A stretch of 64,000 nucleotides of DNA from Siccirubricoccus phaeus (GTDB lineage Bacteria; Pseudomonadota; Alphaproteobacteria; Acetobacterales; Acetobacteraceae). Every line of letters begins with the position of its first letter. Position 1 is the stretch's first letter. The notes below the pieces were generated by a model. The model saw only the letters and a list, made by a program, of their open reading frames with translations. It ran no database searches and was not told the DNA's origin. Position numbers and translations under genes: made by a program. The DNA lies in the NCBI RefSeq assembly GCF_008360935.1, contig NZ_SRXO01000002.1, positions 421,870 through 485,869 on the forward strand. The letters run 5' to 3'. Shown piece after piece: positions 1-7,786 of the stretch.

Positions 1-375
1 GAAGCTCGCGGCCTTCGGGCTGCGGCATCCGGATGCCTGTTGCATGAACCGGCCGTGACTCACGACGAGCGATTGGCCCTTCAGCGCGTTGGCGCCGAAA
101 CCGGCAAAGAGCAGCACAGCCCGTGTCACGTCCTCGACGGTGGTGAACTCGCCATCCACCGTCTCCTTCAGCATGACTTCGCGCAGGATTTCGGCCTCGG
201 TGAGGCCGAGTTCCTTCGCCTGCTCAGAGAGCTGCCTGTCCATCGGCGGCATGCGCACGAAGCCGGGGCAGGTGACGTTCGAATGCATCGAGCGGTGCCG
301 CGGCTGGATGCCGGCATTGCTCACCAGCAGGTCGATCGCACCAAAGCGCAACACTGCCTTGGCGATGGGCCTGTA
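1..375 (-). pseudogene. 3-hydroxybutyrate dehydrogenase-like SDR remnant
   Basis: The minus strand reads FGAIDLLVSNAGIQ, the NNAG region of a classical short-chain dehydrogenase. It then jumps directly to PRHRSMHSNVTCPGFV, the post-active-site NxxxPGxV region. The roughly 75 residues in between, with the catalytic Ser and YxxxK, are missing. The next segment (FTTVEDV..., then GQSLVVSHGRFMQ) matches the C-terminus typical of 3-hydroxybutyrate dehydrogenases, which normally stop at FMQ. Here the frame stays open to the window edge. The Rossmann N-terminus is also absent. The 3' part lies beyond position 1. N-terminal truncation, internal deletion and apparent loss of the stop together indicate a dead gene. 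The family is assigned from remembered motifs, not a search. Confidence 0.6.
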
Positions 376-569
376 TCCGGAGCGGCGTCTGGAATCGAGG
401 GGCGTCGCGGGTCGCGGGAGCTGGTAGAATTCCGGCCCGATTCGGGATCCTACGTCCTGTTATCGCGCGTTACCGCGCGGGCGACGCCGGCTCGGCGAGT
501 AGGCGCGCCTGAGAGCCGCTGGCTACTGCGCCATACTCCGGATCAAATCCGTCCACACCGCCTAGTGTC

Positions 570-613
570 CTGCCCGCTGCCTTCGCTGGATTTCCAGCGA
601 AGGCAGCGGGCAG
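570..613. repeat. perfect 21-bp-arm inverted repeat, family P1 copy 1
   Basis: The arms at 570-590 and 593-613 are exact reverse complements (left arm starts CTGCCCGCTGCC) with a 2-nt TT centre. A second copy at 2658-2700 keeps the pairing while changing three consecutive pairs: GCC/GGC here, CCG/CGG there. No T-tract follows, so a simple intrinsic terminator is unlikely. Confidence 0.8.
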
Positions 614-682
614 GCAGGCCACTGAAAACAAGAGCTGTTGGCCCGAGAACGAAGTCCGCAGGACTGCGGAATCGGGACATTG

Positions 683-726
683 GAGCGGGATCGGTTGAGC
701 TGTGCTCACCCGCCCCGCTCTAGCTC
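683..726. repeat. 44-bp palindromic repeat, family P2 copy 1
   Basis: This 44-bp segment is identical, apart from one base, to 2811-2854 on the far side of the EAL gene and has the same orientation. It begins GAGCGGGATCGG and ends CCCCGCTCTAGCTC. The outer GAGCGGG/CCCGCTC arms and the inner GGTTGAGC/GCTCACCC arms give an imperfect palindrome. Confidence 0.8.
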
Positions 727-960
727 TTCCGCGCGCGGCCGTGGGGATGCGCGGGCGGGCGCGGCCCGGGACGGTTCCGGCGAGCCCGTCGCCGCCGAAG
801 CGTTTCCGCCCACGCCCTGCCGCGCTGCCCGGCGGCGGAGGCGGCCGAAGCGTTACCGCCACCACTTACGAATTGATTGCCGCTTTGCCTGGGCCATTCA
901 CGGCCAGTTCACTCCCGCCATGCGACCCTGCACGGGATGCGACAAGGGTCCTTCACCGGG

Positions 961-2544
961 ATGGGCAGTGAGGAAGGGAAGCCGCCGCGCCGGCCAAGGC
1001 CGGTGACCGACCGGGAACGGTTCCTGACCTTCGCCCTGGCCGCCGCGGAGATGCTGCTGGAAGTCTCCTCGGCGGGCCGCATCCTCTTCGCCGCCGGCGC
1101 CTTCCACAGCCGGCTGGGTCGCTCCCCGGACTCCCTGGTGGGCCAGCATGTGCGGGACGTGCTGGCCCTGCCGGACCACGCCGCCTTCGAAATCGCCTTC
1201 AACACCCTGCTGGCGCGGGACCGGCTGCCGCCCACCATCTTCCACCTGGCCAATGCCGGTACCACCCCCATGGCCTGCAGCGGGCTGCGCCTGCTGGGGC
1301 GGGAGGCCGACCGGCTCTGCCTGACCTTCGCCGCCCTGCCGCTGGCCACCGCGCAGGAGCCGCCGCGGGTCGGCGGCCCCGCCCCGCTGCGCGACGCCGC
1401 CCATGCGCTGGCCCGCGGCGGCGCCTCCTCCGGCACGCTCGGCCTGCTGGAAATCCGCGCGCCGGACAGCAGCCTGGCCCCGGACGGCGCCCTGACCCAA
1501 TTGGTGCGGGAGGAGCTGGCGGCCAGCATCTCCCCGGACAGCCTGGCGGGGGAGCTGGCGGCGGGGCGCTACGGCATCATCTCCCGCGCCCAGGCGGATC
1601 TCGCCGCCATGGCCGCGAAGATCGAGGCGCTGGCCGCCGCCTCCGGCCATGAGGCCGCCATCGCCACCGAAACCCTGGCGCTGGACGATGCCAGCCTGAC
1701 GCCGATGCAGATGACGCGGGCGCTGCGCTACGCCCTCTCTGCCTTCACCCGGGGCGGCGCCGAGGCCCTGGCGGAGGCGGGGTTCGGCGGCGGACTCGCC
1801 GGCTTCGTTGCCAGCGCCTATGGCCGCACCGTGCGGCTGCGCCAGGCGATCGCGGAGCGGAAATTCCGCCTCGCCTTCCAGCCCATCGTCCGGCTGGCGG
1901 ATCGCCGCCCGCATCATTACGAGGCCCTGCTGCGGCCGGAGGCGGAGATCGAGCCGCCGCTCTCCCTGGCGCAGAATTTCGTCATCTTCGCCGAGGCGCT
2001 GGGGCTTTCCGAGGAGCTGGACTGGGCCGTGCTGCTCGCCGTCTGCAGCGCCGCCCGCCGCGCCCGCGGCACCCGCATCGCCGCCAACCTCTCCGGCCTT
2101 TCCTTGCAGAGCCCGGGCTTCCGCCAGGCCCTGGTGCGGATGCTGGAAGCCGAGCCGCCTTTGGCCCACCGCCTGCTCTTCGAGGTGACGGAGACCGCCG
2201 AGATCGAGGATGAGGCGGAGGCGATCCGCACGGTGGAGGCGCTGCGCGGCCTCGGCGTGCCGGTCTGCATCGATGATTTCGGCGCTGGCTCCGCCGCCTT
2301 CCGCTATCTCCGCGTGCTGCGGGTGGATTACGTCAAGATCGACGGGCTCTATGTGCAGAACGCCATGGCCAGCCCGATGGACCGCGGCATCGTTGCCGCC
2401 ATGGTGGATCTGGCCCGGACGGTCGGCGCGAAGGTGGTGGCAGAGCGGATCGAGACCGAGGCGGAGGCGGCGCTGATGCAGGAGCTGGGGGTGGAATTCG
2501 GCCAGGGCTGGCTGTTCGGCCGGCCGGGGCCGATGCCGGGCTGA
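961..2544 (+). CDS. EAL-domain cyclic-di-GMP phosphodiesterase with PAS-like N-terminus
   Basis: It probably hydrolyses c-di-GMP to pGpG in the cytoplasm. The EAL domain covers about residues 290-525 and keeps the catalytic set: EAL in YEALLRP (E321), NLSG, EVTE, the DDFGAG metal and loop-6 motif (D438/D439), K459 in VKIDG, and E495/E498 in AERIE. It ends with the usual QGWLFGRP. Residues about 20-125 resemble a PAS sensor fold, and the middle region is unassigned. No membrane segment is visible. The start is uncertain: ATG at 877, 937 or 961 are all in frame, none with a strong ribosome site, and 961 was taken as nearest the conserved part. The gene stands alone and is flanked by repeat families P1 and P2. 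A GGDEF cyclase lies 11 kb downstream. Confidence 0.9.
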   Translation: MGSEEGKPPRRPRPVTDRERFLTFALAAAEMLLEVSSAGRILFAAGAFHSRLGRSPDSLVGQHVRDVLALPDHAAFEIAFNTLLARDRLPPTIFHLANAGTTPMACSGLRLLGREADRLCLTFAALPLATAQEPPRVGGPAPLRDAAHALARGGASSGTLGLLEIRAPDSSLAPDGALTQLVREELAASISPDSLAGELAAGRYGIISRAQADLAAMAAKIEALAAASGHEAAIATETLALDDASLTPMQMTRALRYALSAFTRGGAEALAEAGFGGGLAGFVASAYGRTVRLRQAIAERKFRLAFQPIVRLADRRPHHYEALLRPEAEIEPPLSLAQNFVIFAEALGLSEELDWAVLLAVCSAARRARGTRIAANLSGLSLQSPGFRQALVRMLEAEPPLAHRLLFEVTETAEIEDEAEAIRTVEALRGLGVPVCIDDFGAGSAAFRYLRVLRVDYVKIDGLYVQNAMASPMDRGIVAAMVDLARTVGAKVVAERIETEAEAALMQELGVEFGQGWLFGRPGPMPG

Positions 2545-2657
2545 GGGCTGAGGGCTGAGAGTCGGGGCGAATCCCCCCGACCTCTGACTCATTCCGGGCG
2601 CCCTCCGACGCTGCCGGTGCCGCCGCGGGCCGACCGGCGAGCAGGGCCATGGCGTGC

Positions 2658-2700
2658 TTGCCCGCTCCGTTCGCCGGAATCCAGCGAACGGAGCGGGCAG
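2658..2700. repeat. inverted repeat, family P1 copy 2
   Basis: The arms are 2658-2678 and 2680-2700. They are complementary apart from two C-A mismatches, near the tip and at the base. Compared with copy 1 (570-613), an internal GCC/GGC triplet pair is replaced by CCG/CGG. This compensatory change suggests the folded form is maintained by selection or by a copying mechanism that makes both arms together. Confidence 0.75.
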
Positions 2701-2768
2701 GGCGCTAGAGCAGATCGCCGGAGGGCGGAATCGCCCGGAGGCGTGAATCTATTCTACCATCAATGAGA

Positions 2769-2810
2769 TAGAGCGTCTTCACGCTGCGCAGTCAGCGTGA
2801 AGACGCTCTA
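2769..2810. repeat. perfect 18-bp-stem hairpin
   Basis: The 18-nt arm at 2769-2786 (TAGAGCGTCTTCACGCTG) is the exact reverse complement of 2793-2810, with a 6-nt loop CGCAGT. It abuts P2 copy 2, sharing the TAGAGCG edge. It lies between the 3' ends of convergent genes and could work as a bidirectional terminator, although it has no flanking T-run. Confidence 0.75.
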
Positions 2811-2854
2811 GAGCGGGATCGGTTGAGCTGCGCTCACCCGCCCCGCTCTAGCTC
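2811..2854. repeat. 44-bp palindromic repeat, family P2 copy 2
   Basis: It is a direct copy of 683-726 with a single T/C difference. With P1 copy 2 it reproduces the order P1 then P2 found upstream of the EAL gene, so the gene sits between two composite direct repeats. Confidence 0.8.
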
Positions 2855-2910
2855 GTTGTTCGGTCGCGTGATTCACGGTTTCGGTCGATTCGACCTCAAC
2901 CGATCACGCT

Positions 2911-3894
2911 CTAGGCCCATTCCTGCGGGTGGTAGCGGTAGCCCTGGCCGTCCCGCGCGATATGCCCGACGGCCGGGAAGGGGAAATGATAGCCGATGAC
3001 GCGGATGCGGTCGGTCGCCACCTGATCCAGCACCCGGCGCCGCGTGGCGGCGGCCGCCTCCGGGTCGAAGTCGAAGATCGAATGCAGGTCGGGGCGGCGG
3101 GCGAACAGCTCCGGCCGGTGGGTGGTGTCCGCCAGCAGCAGCAGGGTCTGCCCGTCATCCTCCACCTGCATCAGGCTGTGGCCGGGCGAATGGCCGGGCG
3201 CGGCCACGGCGCGCAGGCCCGGCGCCAGCTCCGCCCCCGGGGCGAAGCGGCGCAGCCTGCTGCGATAGGGGGCGAAGCGACGGGCGACATTGGCGAAATT
3301 CACCCGCTGCCCCTCCGGGCTGCGGCTTTCATTGCCCGGATCGCTCCACCAGGCCCATTCCGCATCGGGCACTGCCACCTCCGCCTGGGGGAAGACCGCC
3401 TCGCCCTCCCGCGTCGTCAGCCCGTGGATATGGTCCTGGTGGCAATGGGTGATGACGACCAGGCCGACCCTGGCCGGGTCCAGCCCCGCCGCCGCCATGT
3501 TCTGGGCCAGCAGCCCGGCGGTCGGCGCCATCTGGCCGCCGGTGCCGGCATCGAAGGCGATGAGCTGGCGGCGGGTCTCGACGAAGGTGACGGTGTAGGG
3601 GCCGTCATAGGTGGCGGTGGGCAGGAAGCTCTCCGCGAGCACGCCCTGCACCTCCTCCAGCGGTGCATTGCGCACCAGGCCCTGGACCTGGCGGCGGTTA
3701 TAGCCGTCGAACACGGTGGTGACGGTGAGGCTGCCCAGCTTGAAGCGGTAATAGCCGGGGGCCTGGGCCAAGCGGCTGGAGGCCGGGGCCTGGGCGGCGG
3801 CCTTGCGGGCCAGCAGCGCGGGGGGCGCGGCCAGGGGGACGATCAGGGGGGCGGCCATGGGGGCGGTCAGGGCCGTGCGGCGGGCGATGGGCAT
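2911..3894 (-). CDS. MBL-fold metallo-hydrolase with N-terminal export signal
   Basis: This 327-aa protein has a metallo-beta-lactamase fold. It carries the HxHxDH metal motif in ITHCHQDHIHG, a further metal His in APGHSPGHS, the bridging Asp in LLLADTTH, and a C-terminal His in GYHFPFPAVGH. The first 35 residues contain an RR pair and a long Ala/Pro/Leu-rich stretch ending in AAAQA, which suggests a Tat or Sec signal and a periplasmic enzyme. The family includes lactonases, sulfatases and other hydrolases, and the substrate cannot be read from sequence. It ends close to the EAL gene's repeat cluster and is not obviously in an operon. Confidence 0.85.
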   Translation of the reverse strand: MPIARRTALTAPMAAPLIVPLAAPPALLARKAAAQAPASSRLAQAPGYYRFKLGSLTVTTVFDGYNRRQVQGLVRNAPLEEVQGVLAESFLPTATYDGPYTVTFVETRRQLIAFDAGTGGQMAPTAGLLAQNMAAAGLDPARVGLVVITHCHQDHIHGLTTREGEAVFPQAEVAVPDAEWAWWSDPGNESRSPEGQRVNFANVARRFAPYRSRLRRFAPGAELAPGLRAVAAPGHSPGHSLMQVEDDGQTLLLLADTTHRPELFARRPDLHSIFDFDPEAAAATRRRVLDQVATDRIRVIGYHFPFPAVGHIARDGQGYRYHPQEWA

Positions 3895-3959
3895 AGGCGT
3901 GCTCCCCGGATCTGCCGGCCATGATGTCGCCGGCCGCTTTTCCCGCGCAAACCGGGGGC

Positions 3960-4330
3960 GCCAGGGTCCGGCGGCGGCTGCCCGGTGCCCTGAAACCGCT
4001 TTGCCGCTTCAGGTTGCGCGGCGGCCTGGATCGGATGTTTTCAGGGCGCCGGGCGTCGTGCGGCGTCCTCGCGGAAGGCGCGAATCATCCGGCCCGGCTT
4101 TGCCGCTCCACGCGCTGCGCGGCCTTCGCGGCGCCGCTTGGCGTCCATGCCGGGAGGTTGAAGGCGCTGCCCGTTGCCTTGCAGCGGCTTCCCGCTTCCG
4201 GCTGCGCGAAGCCCCGCGCCACGGCGGGCGTCTTCGCGGAGAGGAAGGCGCTGCCCGGCGGGGCACGGCCTCACCGCTCCAGGCTCCGCGCGGCGCCAGG
4301 CATGACGCAGCGCCGCCGTCGAGCCGCGCG
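3960..4330. repeat. array of degenerate hairpin-b type repeats
   Basis: The 450-bp gap between two minus-strand genes is filled with about four diverged units spaced 80-100 bp apart. The unit cores are near 3985-4020 (CCTGAAACCGC, TTT, GCCGCTTCAGG), 4092-4130, 4160-4210 and 4245-4300. Each resembles hairpin b of the two-hairpin element found elsewhere (GTTGCCCTGCCGCGGC then GCTGCGCGAGGC). Between units a GGCGTCxTCGCGGA motif recurs. Open frames here are Arg/Ala-rich in every frame and no gene is called. Confidence 0.55.
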
Positions 4331-4344
4331 GCAATACCGCAGGC

Positions 4345-5319
4345 CTAAACCGGGAAAGGCGGCGCCTCGCCGCGCAGCAGCACGGCGTCGAGATTGTCGA
4401 GCGCCCGGTGGCCCATGGCGTCCCGTGTCTCCGCCGCGGCGCTGCCGAGATGCGGCAGCATGACGACATTCTCCAGCGCGAAATACCCAGGGTTGATCAT
4501 CGGCTCGCCGTCATAGACATCGAGGCCCGCGGCGCGGACCTGCCCGGACCGCAGCGCGGCGATCAGCGCCGCATCCTCCACCGTGCTGCCGCGGCCGGTA
4601 TTCACCACGATGGCGCCGGGCTTCAGCCGGGCGAGGCGTGCCGCGTTCAGCCAGTGGCGATTCCCGGCATCGCCGGGGATATGCATGGAGAGCGCGTCGA
4701 TCGCCGCGAGGAAGCTGTCTTCCGAGTCATGCCAGATCGCGCCCTGCTCCAGCTCCGGCGGCAGGCGGCGGCGGCCGTGGTAATGCACCTCCATCCGGAA
4801 GCCCCGGGCCATGCCTGCCATCTCCCGCCCGATGCGGCCGAGGCCGAGGATGCCGAGCTTCTTGCCCTCCAGCGTCACGCCGATGAGCTGGGTGGGAGAC
4901 CAGCCGCGCCATTGCCCGGCGCGGACCATCCGCTCCGCCTCCCCGGCGCGGCGGGCGGCCATCAGCAGCAGGGTGAAGGCGATCTCGGCGGTGGCGAAGG
5001 AGAGGACGTCCGGCGTGTTCGCCACCTGGATCCCCCGCGCGCGGGCGGCTTCCAGGTCGATATGGTCGGTGCCGACGGAAAAGGTGGAGAGCAGCTTCAC
5101 CGAGGGCGGCAGGCCGGCAATGCAGGCGGCATCCAGCCGGTCACCCGCGGCGCAGAGGATGCCCTGGGCGGAGATGGCGGTGGCGCGGCGGATGATCTCG
5201 GCGGCGTCGCCGGACCAGAGCTCGTCGGTGGGGTTCAGCGCGGCGGCGTAGTCGCGGGCGGCGCGGGCCTCGATGGCCTCCGGAAAATGGCGGGTGACGA
5301 GCAGGGGGGGCTTGGCCAT
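4345..5319 (-). CDS. D-isomer-specific 2-hydroxyacid dehydrogenase (glyoxylate/hydroxypyruvate reductase-like)
   Basis: This 324-aa NAD(P)-dependent oxidoreductase probably interconverts a 2-oxo acid and a D-2-hydroxy acid in the cytoplasm. The Rossmann motif is GILGLGRIG. The catalytic triad is visible as Arg in NTGRGSTVED, Glu in DVYDGEP and His in LPHLGSAAAETR. The ATG at 5319 is chosen because AAGGAG lies 8 nt upstream. The frame remains open further upstream, but that extension is Ala/Pro-rich and unlike the family. It is divergent from the SDR gene at 5519. The exact substrate is unknown. Confidence 0.88.
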   Translation of the reverse strand: MAKPPLLVTRHFPEAIEARAARDYAAALNPTDELWSGDAAEIIRRATAISAQGILCAAGDRLDAACIAGLPPSVKLLSTFSVGTDHIDLEAARARGIQVANTPDVLSFATAEIAFTLLLMAARRAGEAERMVRAGQWRGWSPTQLIGVTLEGKKLGILGLGRIGREMAGMARGFRMEVHYHGRRRLPPELEQGAIWHDSEDSFLAAIDALSMHIPGDAGNRHWLNAARLARLKPGAIVVNTGRGSTVEDAALIAALRSGQVRAAGLDVYDGEPMINPGYFALENVVMLPHLGSAAAETRDAMGHRALDNLDAVLLRGEAPPFPV

Positions 5320-5363
5320 CAGCGTCTCCTTCGCATGGGTTTCGATGTAGCAGGGGTTGGCGG

Positions 5364-5413
5364 GCTTGCCAGGGGCGCTTGCCGGGGCGCTTGCCAGGGA
5401 CGCTTGCCGGGGC
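5364..5413. repeat. four tandem 12-13-bp copies in a divergent intergenic region
   Basis: GCTTGCC(A/G)GGG(G/A)C occurs at 5364, 5377, 5389 and 5402. It lies between the divergent dehydrogenase and SDR genes, where promoters are expected. It could be a regulator-binding array or simple slippage. Confidence 0.6.
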
Positions 5414-5518
5414 GGAGGTGCCAGGGCCGGCGCGAGCCCCGGTGCCTGGCGCCGGACTTGCCAGGGCTCCGGCCGGCGGGCAGGGTCCCCGGCTGGCGCC
5501 GGAACAGGGAGAGAGGCC

Positions 5519-6310
5519 ATGGATCTCGGGTTGCAGGGCAAGCGCGCCCTGGTGATGGGCGGCACCAAGGGGCTCGGAAGGTCGATCGCCGATGCGCTGG
5601 CGGAGGAGGGGGCGGCGCTGGTCATCAGCGGCCGCGACCAGGGGCGGCTCGATCAGGCGGCGGCGGAGCTGAAGGCCAAGGGCGCAGCCAGCGCCGCCGG
5701 CGTGGTGGCCGATGTCGCCAGCAGCGCGGACATGGACAAGCTGGCGGCGGCCGCCGAGAAGGCGCTGGGCGGCGTCGATATCCTGGTGCTGAACCATGGC
5801 GGCCCGCCGCCCTGCACCGCCTCCGAGATCACCGAGCCGGCGCTGCTGGAGTGGTTCCAGCACATCGTCGTCTCCCCCATCCGCATCACCAACGCGCTGC
5901 TGCCGAAGATGCGGGAGCGGGGCTGGGGGCGGATCATCGTGGTCGGCAGCACCGGGCTGCAGCACCCGATCCCGACGCTCGCGCTCTCCAACACGCTGCG
6001 CGCCTCCATCTGGGGCTGGCTGAAAACGCTCTCCGGCGAGGTGGCGAAGGACGGGGTGACGATGAACATCCTGGCCCCCGGCACCATCCAGACGGACCGG
6101 GTGATCCAGACCACCACCAAGCGGGCCCAGCAGCTCAACATCAGCTACGAGGACGCGCTGGCCCAGGCGGCGGCGGAGATTCCGGCCGGGCGGCTGGGGG
6201 TGCCGGGGGATTACGGGCCGATGGGCGCGTTTCTTGCAAGCGAGAAGGGCGGCTACATCACCGGCAGCCTCATCCGCGTCGATGGCGGGCGGGTGCGCGG
6301 GATGGTGTAG
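5519..6310 (+). CDS. SDR-family protein lacking the YxxxK catalytic pair
   Basis: This 263-aa protein is a Rossmann-fold short-chain dehydrogenase/reductase. It has a GGTKGLG cofactor loop and LNHGGPPP in place of NNAG. The active-site Ser is present (VVGS, S144). Where classical members have YxxxK, this one reads LALSN (about L154 and N158). I recall a GGPPP subfamily with the same substitution, so this may be a family trait and not a mutation. Catalysis may be altered or lost. The start ATG at 5519 has AGGGAGAGAGG just upstream. It is followed by a direct-repeat spacer and then the hydantoinase-type operon on the same strand. Confidence 0.85.
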   Translation: MDLGLQGKRALVMGGTKGLGRSIADALAEEGAALVISGRDQGRLDQAAAELKAKGAASAAGVVADVASSADMDKLAAAAEKALGGVDILVLNHGGPPPCTASEITEPALLEWFQHIVVSPIRITNALLPKMRERGWGRIIVVGSTGLQHPIPTLALSNTLRASIWGWLKTLSGEVAKDGVTMNILAPGTIQTDRVIQTTTKRAQQLNISYEDALAQAAAEIPAGRLGVPGDYGPMGAFLASEKGGYITGSLIRVDGGRVRGMV

Positions 6311-6314
6311 CGCA

Positions 6315-6442
6315 GCGTCCTGCCCCTGAAGGTCCTGGGCCTGGCCCGGGACCGGAAGGGATCAGCAGGCCGCAGAAGACAGGGCGTCCTGCCCCTGAAG
6401 GTCCTGGGTCTGGCCCAGGGCCGACGGGATCAGCAGGCCGCC
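6315..6442. repeat. two-copy 69-bp tandem repeat
   Basis: The units start at 6315 and 6384, each beginning GCGTCCTGCCCCTGAAGG and ending GATCAGCAGGCCGC, with a few substitutions between them. They fill the spacer between the SDR gene and the M20 amidohydrolase. A CTGGGCCTGGCCCGG palindromic core lies within each unit. Confidence 0.75.
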
Positions 6443-6520
6443 GGAAGAGATGCCGGGAGTCGCCGGGCCGCGGGGCCCGGGGCGCCGACCCGGAGAAATT
6501 GCTTGTTCTGGAGGCTGGTG

Positions 6521-7786
6521 GTGCTCCCCAATCTGACGCCGGATGTCGAGCTGGCGGCGACGCTGTTCGATGAGCTGCGGGCGAAGAGTTTCGATGGCGT
6601 CGGCATCACCCGGGAGGCCTATGGGCCGGGCGAGCGCATGGCACATGCCCTGCTGGCGGAGACGGCAGAGACGCTGGGGCTGGAGAAGAAGGCCGACCCG
6701 GTCGGCAATCTCTACGTGACCCTGCCGGGGGCGGACCGGGCGGCGAAGCGGGTGATCCTCGGCAGCCATCTGGACAGCGTGCAGCAGGGCGGCAATTTCG
6801 ACGGCGCCGCCGGCGTGCTGGCCGGGCTGGCGGCGGTGGCGGGCATGAAGCGGGCCGGCTTCACCCCGGCGCGGGACGTGACGGTGATGGCGATAAGGGC
6901 GGAGGAGGCGGGGGCGTGGTTCCCCACCTCCTATCCCGGCTCCCGCGGCGCGCTCGGCACGCTGGCGGCAAGCGAGCTGGCGGTGAAGCGGACCGATAGC
7001 GGCCGCAGCCTCGCCGACCACATGGCGGAGGAGGGGTTGGACCCCGGCTTCGTCCGGCGCGGGGAAAAGGTGATCACCCCCGACAACACCGCCGCCTATC
7101 TGGAGGTGCATATCGAGCAGGGGCCGGTGCTGGAGGCGGAGCAGATCCCCGTCGGCATCGTCACCGGCATTCCCGGCAGCCGGCGGCTGCGGGCGGCGCG
7201 AGTGCTCGGCGAGTACAACCATTCCGGCGGGACACCGCGCAAATACCGCCGCGACGCCGCCATGGCGCTGGCCGAGCTGGCGGTGGCGCTGGACGAGGAA
7301 TGGGTGCGGCTGGAGGCGCTGGGGAACCGGCTGGTGGTGACCTTCTGCGTCATGGGCACGACGGCGGAGGCGGGCTTCACCAAGATCCCGGGCGAGGCGG
7401 TGTTCCAGCTCGATGTCCGCAGCCTGAACCTGCATTGCTGCGACCGGATCTACGAGTTGCTGTACGAGAAGACCGCCGAGATCGCGGCCCGCCGCGGCGT
7501 GCGCTTCGAGCTGGGCAGCGAGGGCGGCAGCCAGCCATCGCCCATGGATGCGGGCGTGCAGGCGGCGCTGCGGCGCGCGGCGGAGACGCTCGGCGTGCGG
7601 CATTTGGTGATGCCGAGCGGCGGCGGCCATGACGCCGCGGCCTTCGCCCAGGCGGGCATCCCGGCGGGGATGCTCTTCGTGCGCAACCAACACGGCAGTC
7701 ACAACCCGAAGGAAGCCATGCGGATCGAGGATTTTGCGGAGGCCTGCAAGGTGGCGCAGCACTTTGCGGCGGAGTATGGCGCGTGA
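6521..7786 (+). CDS. M20-family Zn hydrolase: N-carbamoyl-L-amino acid hydrolase / allantoate amidohydrolase type
   Basis: This roughly 421-aa cytoplasmic amidohydrolase probably removes a carbamoyl group from an N-carbamoyl amino acid or ureido compound. The metal and active-site motifs are in family order: GSHLDSVQQGGNFDGAAGV, AEEAGAW, HIEQGP and GGGHDAAAF. GTG at 6521 is preferred because GGAGG lies 6 nt upstream; TTG at 6503 and GTG at 6518 are alternatives. Its stop overlaps the hyuA-like start (GTGA), so the two are translationally coupled. With HyuA and HyuB homologues next to it, the set looks like a hydantoin or related cyclic-amide pathway. The true substrate is not shown. Confidence 0.88.
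   Translation: MLPNLTPDVELAATLFDELRAKSFDGVGITREAYGPGERMAHALLAETAETLGLEKKADPVGNLYVTLPGADRAAKRVILGSHLDSVQQGGNFDGAAGVLAGLAAVAGMKRAGFTPARDVTVMAIRAEEAGAWFPTSYPGSRGALGTLAASELAVKRTDSGRSLADHMAEEGLDPGFVRRGEKVITPDNTAAYLEVHIEQGPVLEAEQIPVGIVTGIPGSRRLRAARVLGEYNHSGGTPRKYRRDAAMALAELAVALDEEWVRLEALGNRLVVTFCVMGTTAEAGFTKIPGEAVFQLDVRSLNLHCCDRIYELLYEKTAEIAARRGVRFELGSEGGSQPSPMDAGVQAALRRAAETLGVRHLVMPSGGGHDAAAFAQAGIPAGMLFVRNQHGSHNPKEAMRIEDFAEACKVAQHFAAEYGA

Larger units (their letters stand above)
376..960. other. intergenic, palindromic repeats only
   Basis: No convincing gene was found in this stretch. Open frames on both strands have the Arg/Pro/Ala-rich composition of shadow frames and no recognisable motif. 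It holds two structured repeats, at 570-613 and 683-726, each of which recurs on the other side of the EAL gene. The EAL promoter must lie here but no clear -35/-10 pair stands out. Confidence 0.6.
2545..2910. other. intergenic repeat cluster downstream of the EAL gene
   Basis: This is a 366-bp gap between convergent genes with no coding signal. It contains the P1 copy (2658-2700), a perfect hairpin (2769-2810), the P2 copy (2811-2854), and a CGGTCGATTCGACC palindrome with CAACCGATCACGCTCTA up to about 2914 that resembles a diverged half of P2. Confidence 0.7.

Noticed and set aside
470..865. Minus-strand open frame upstream of the EAL gene
   Set aside because: It runs through palindromic repeats, is Pro/Arg/Ala-rich and has no motif or ribosome site.
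3921..4463. Possible plus-strand gene between the MBL and dehydrogenase genes
   Set aside because: All frames here are Arg/Ala-rich, and the periodic degenerate repeats explain the openness. No domain motif or ribosome site.
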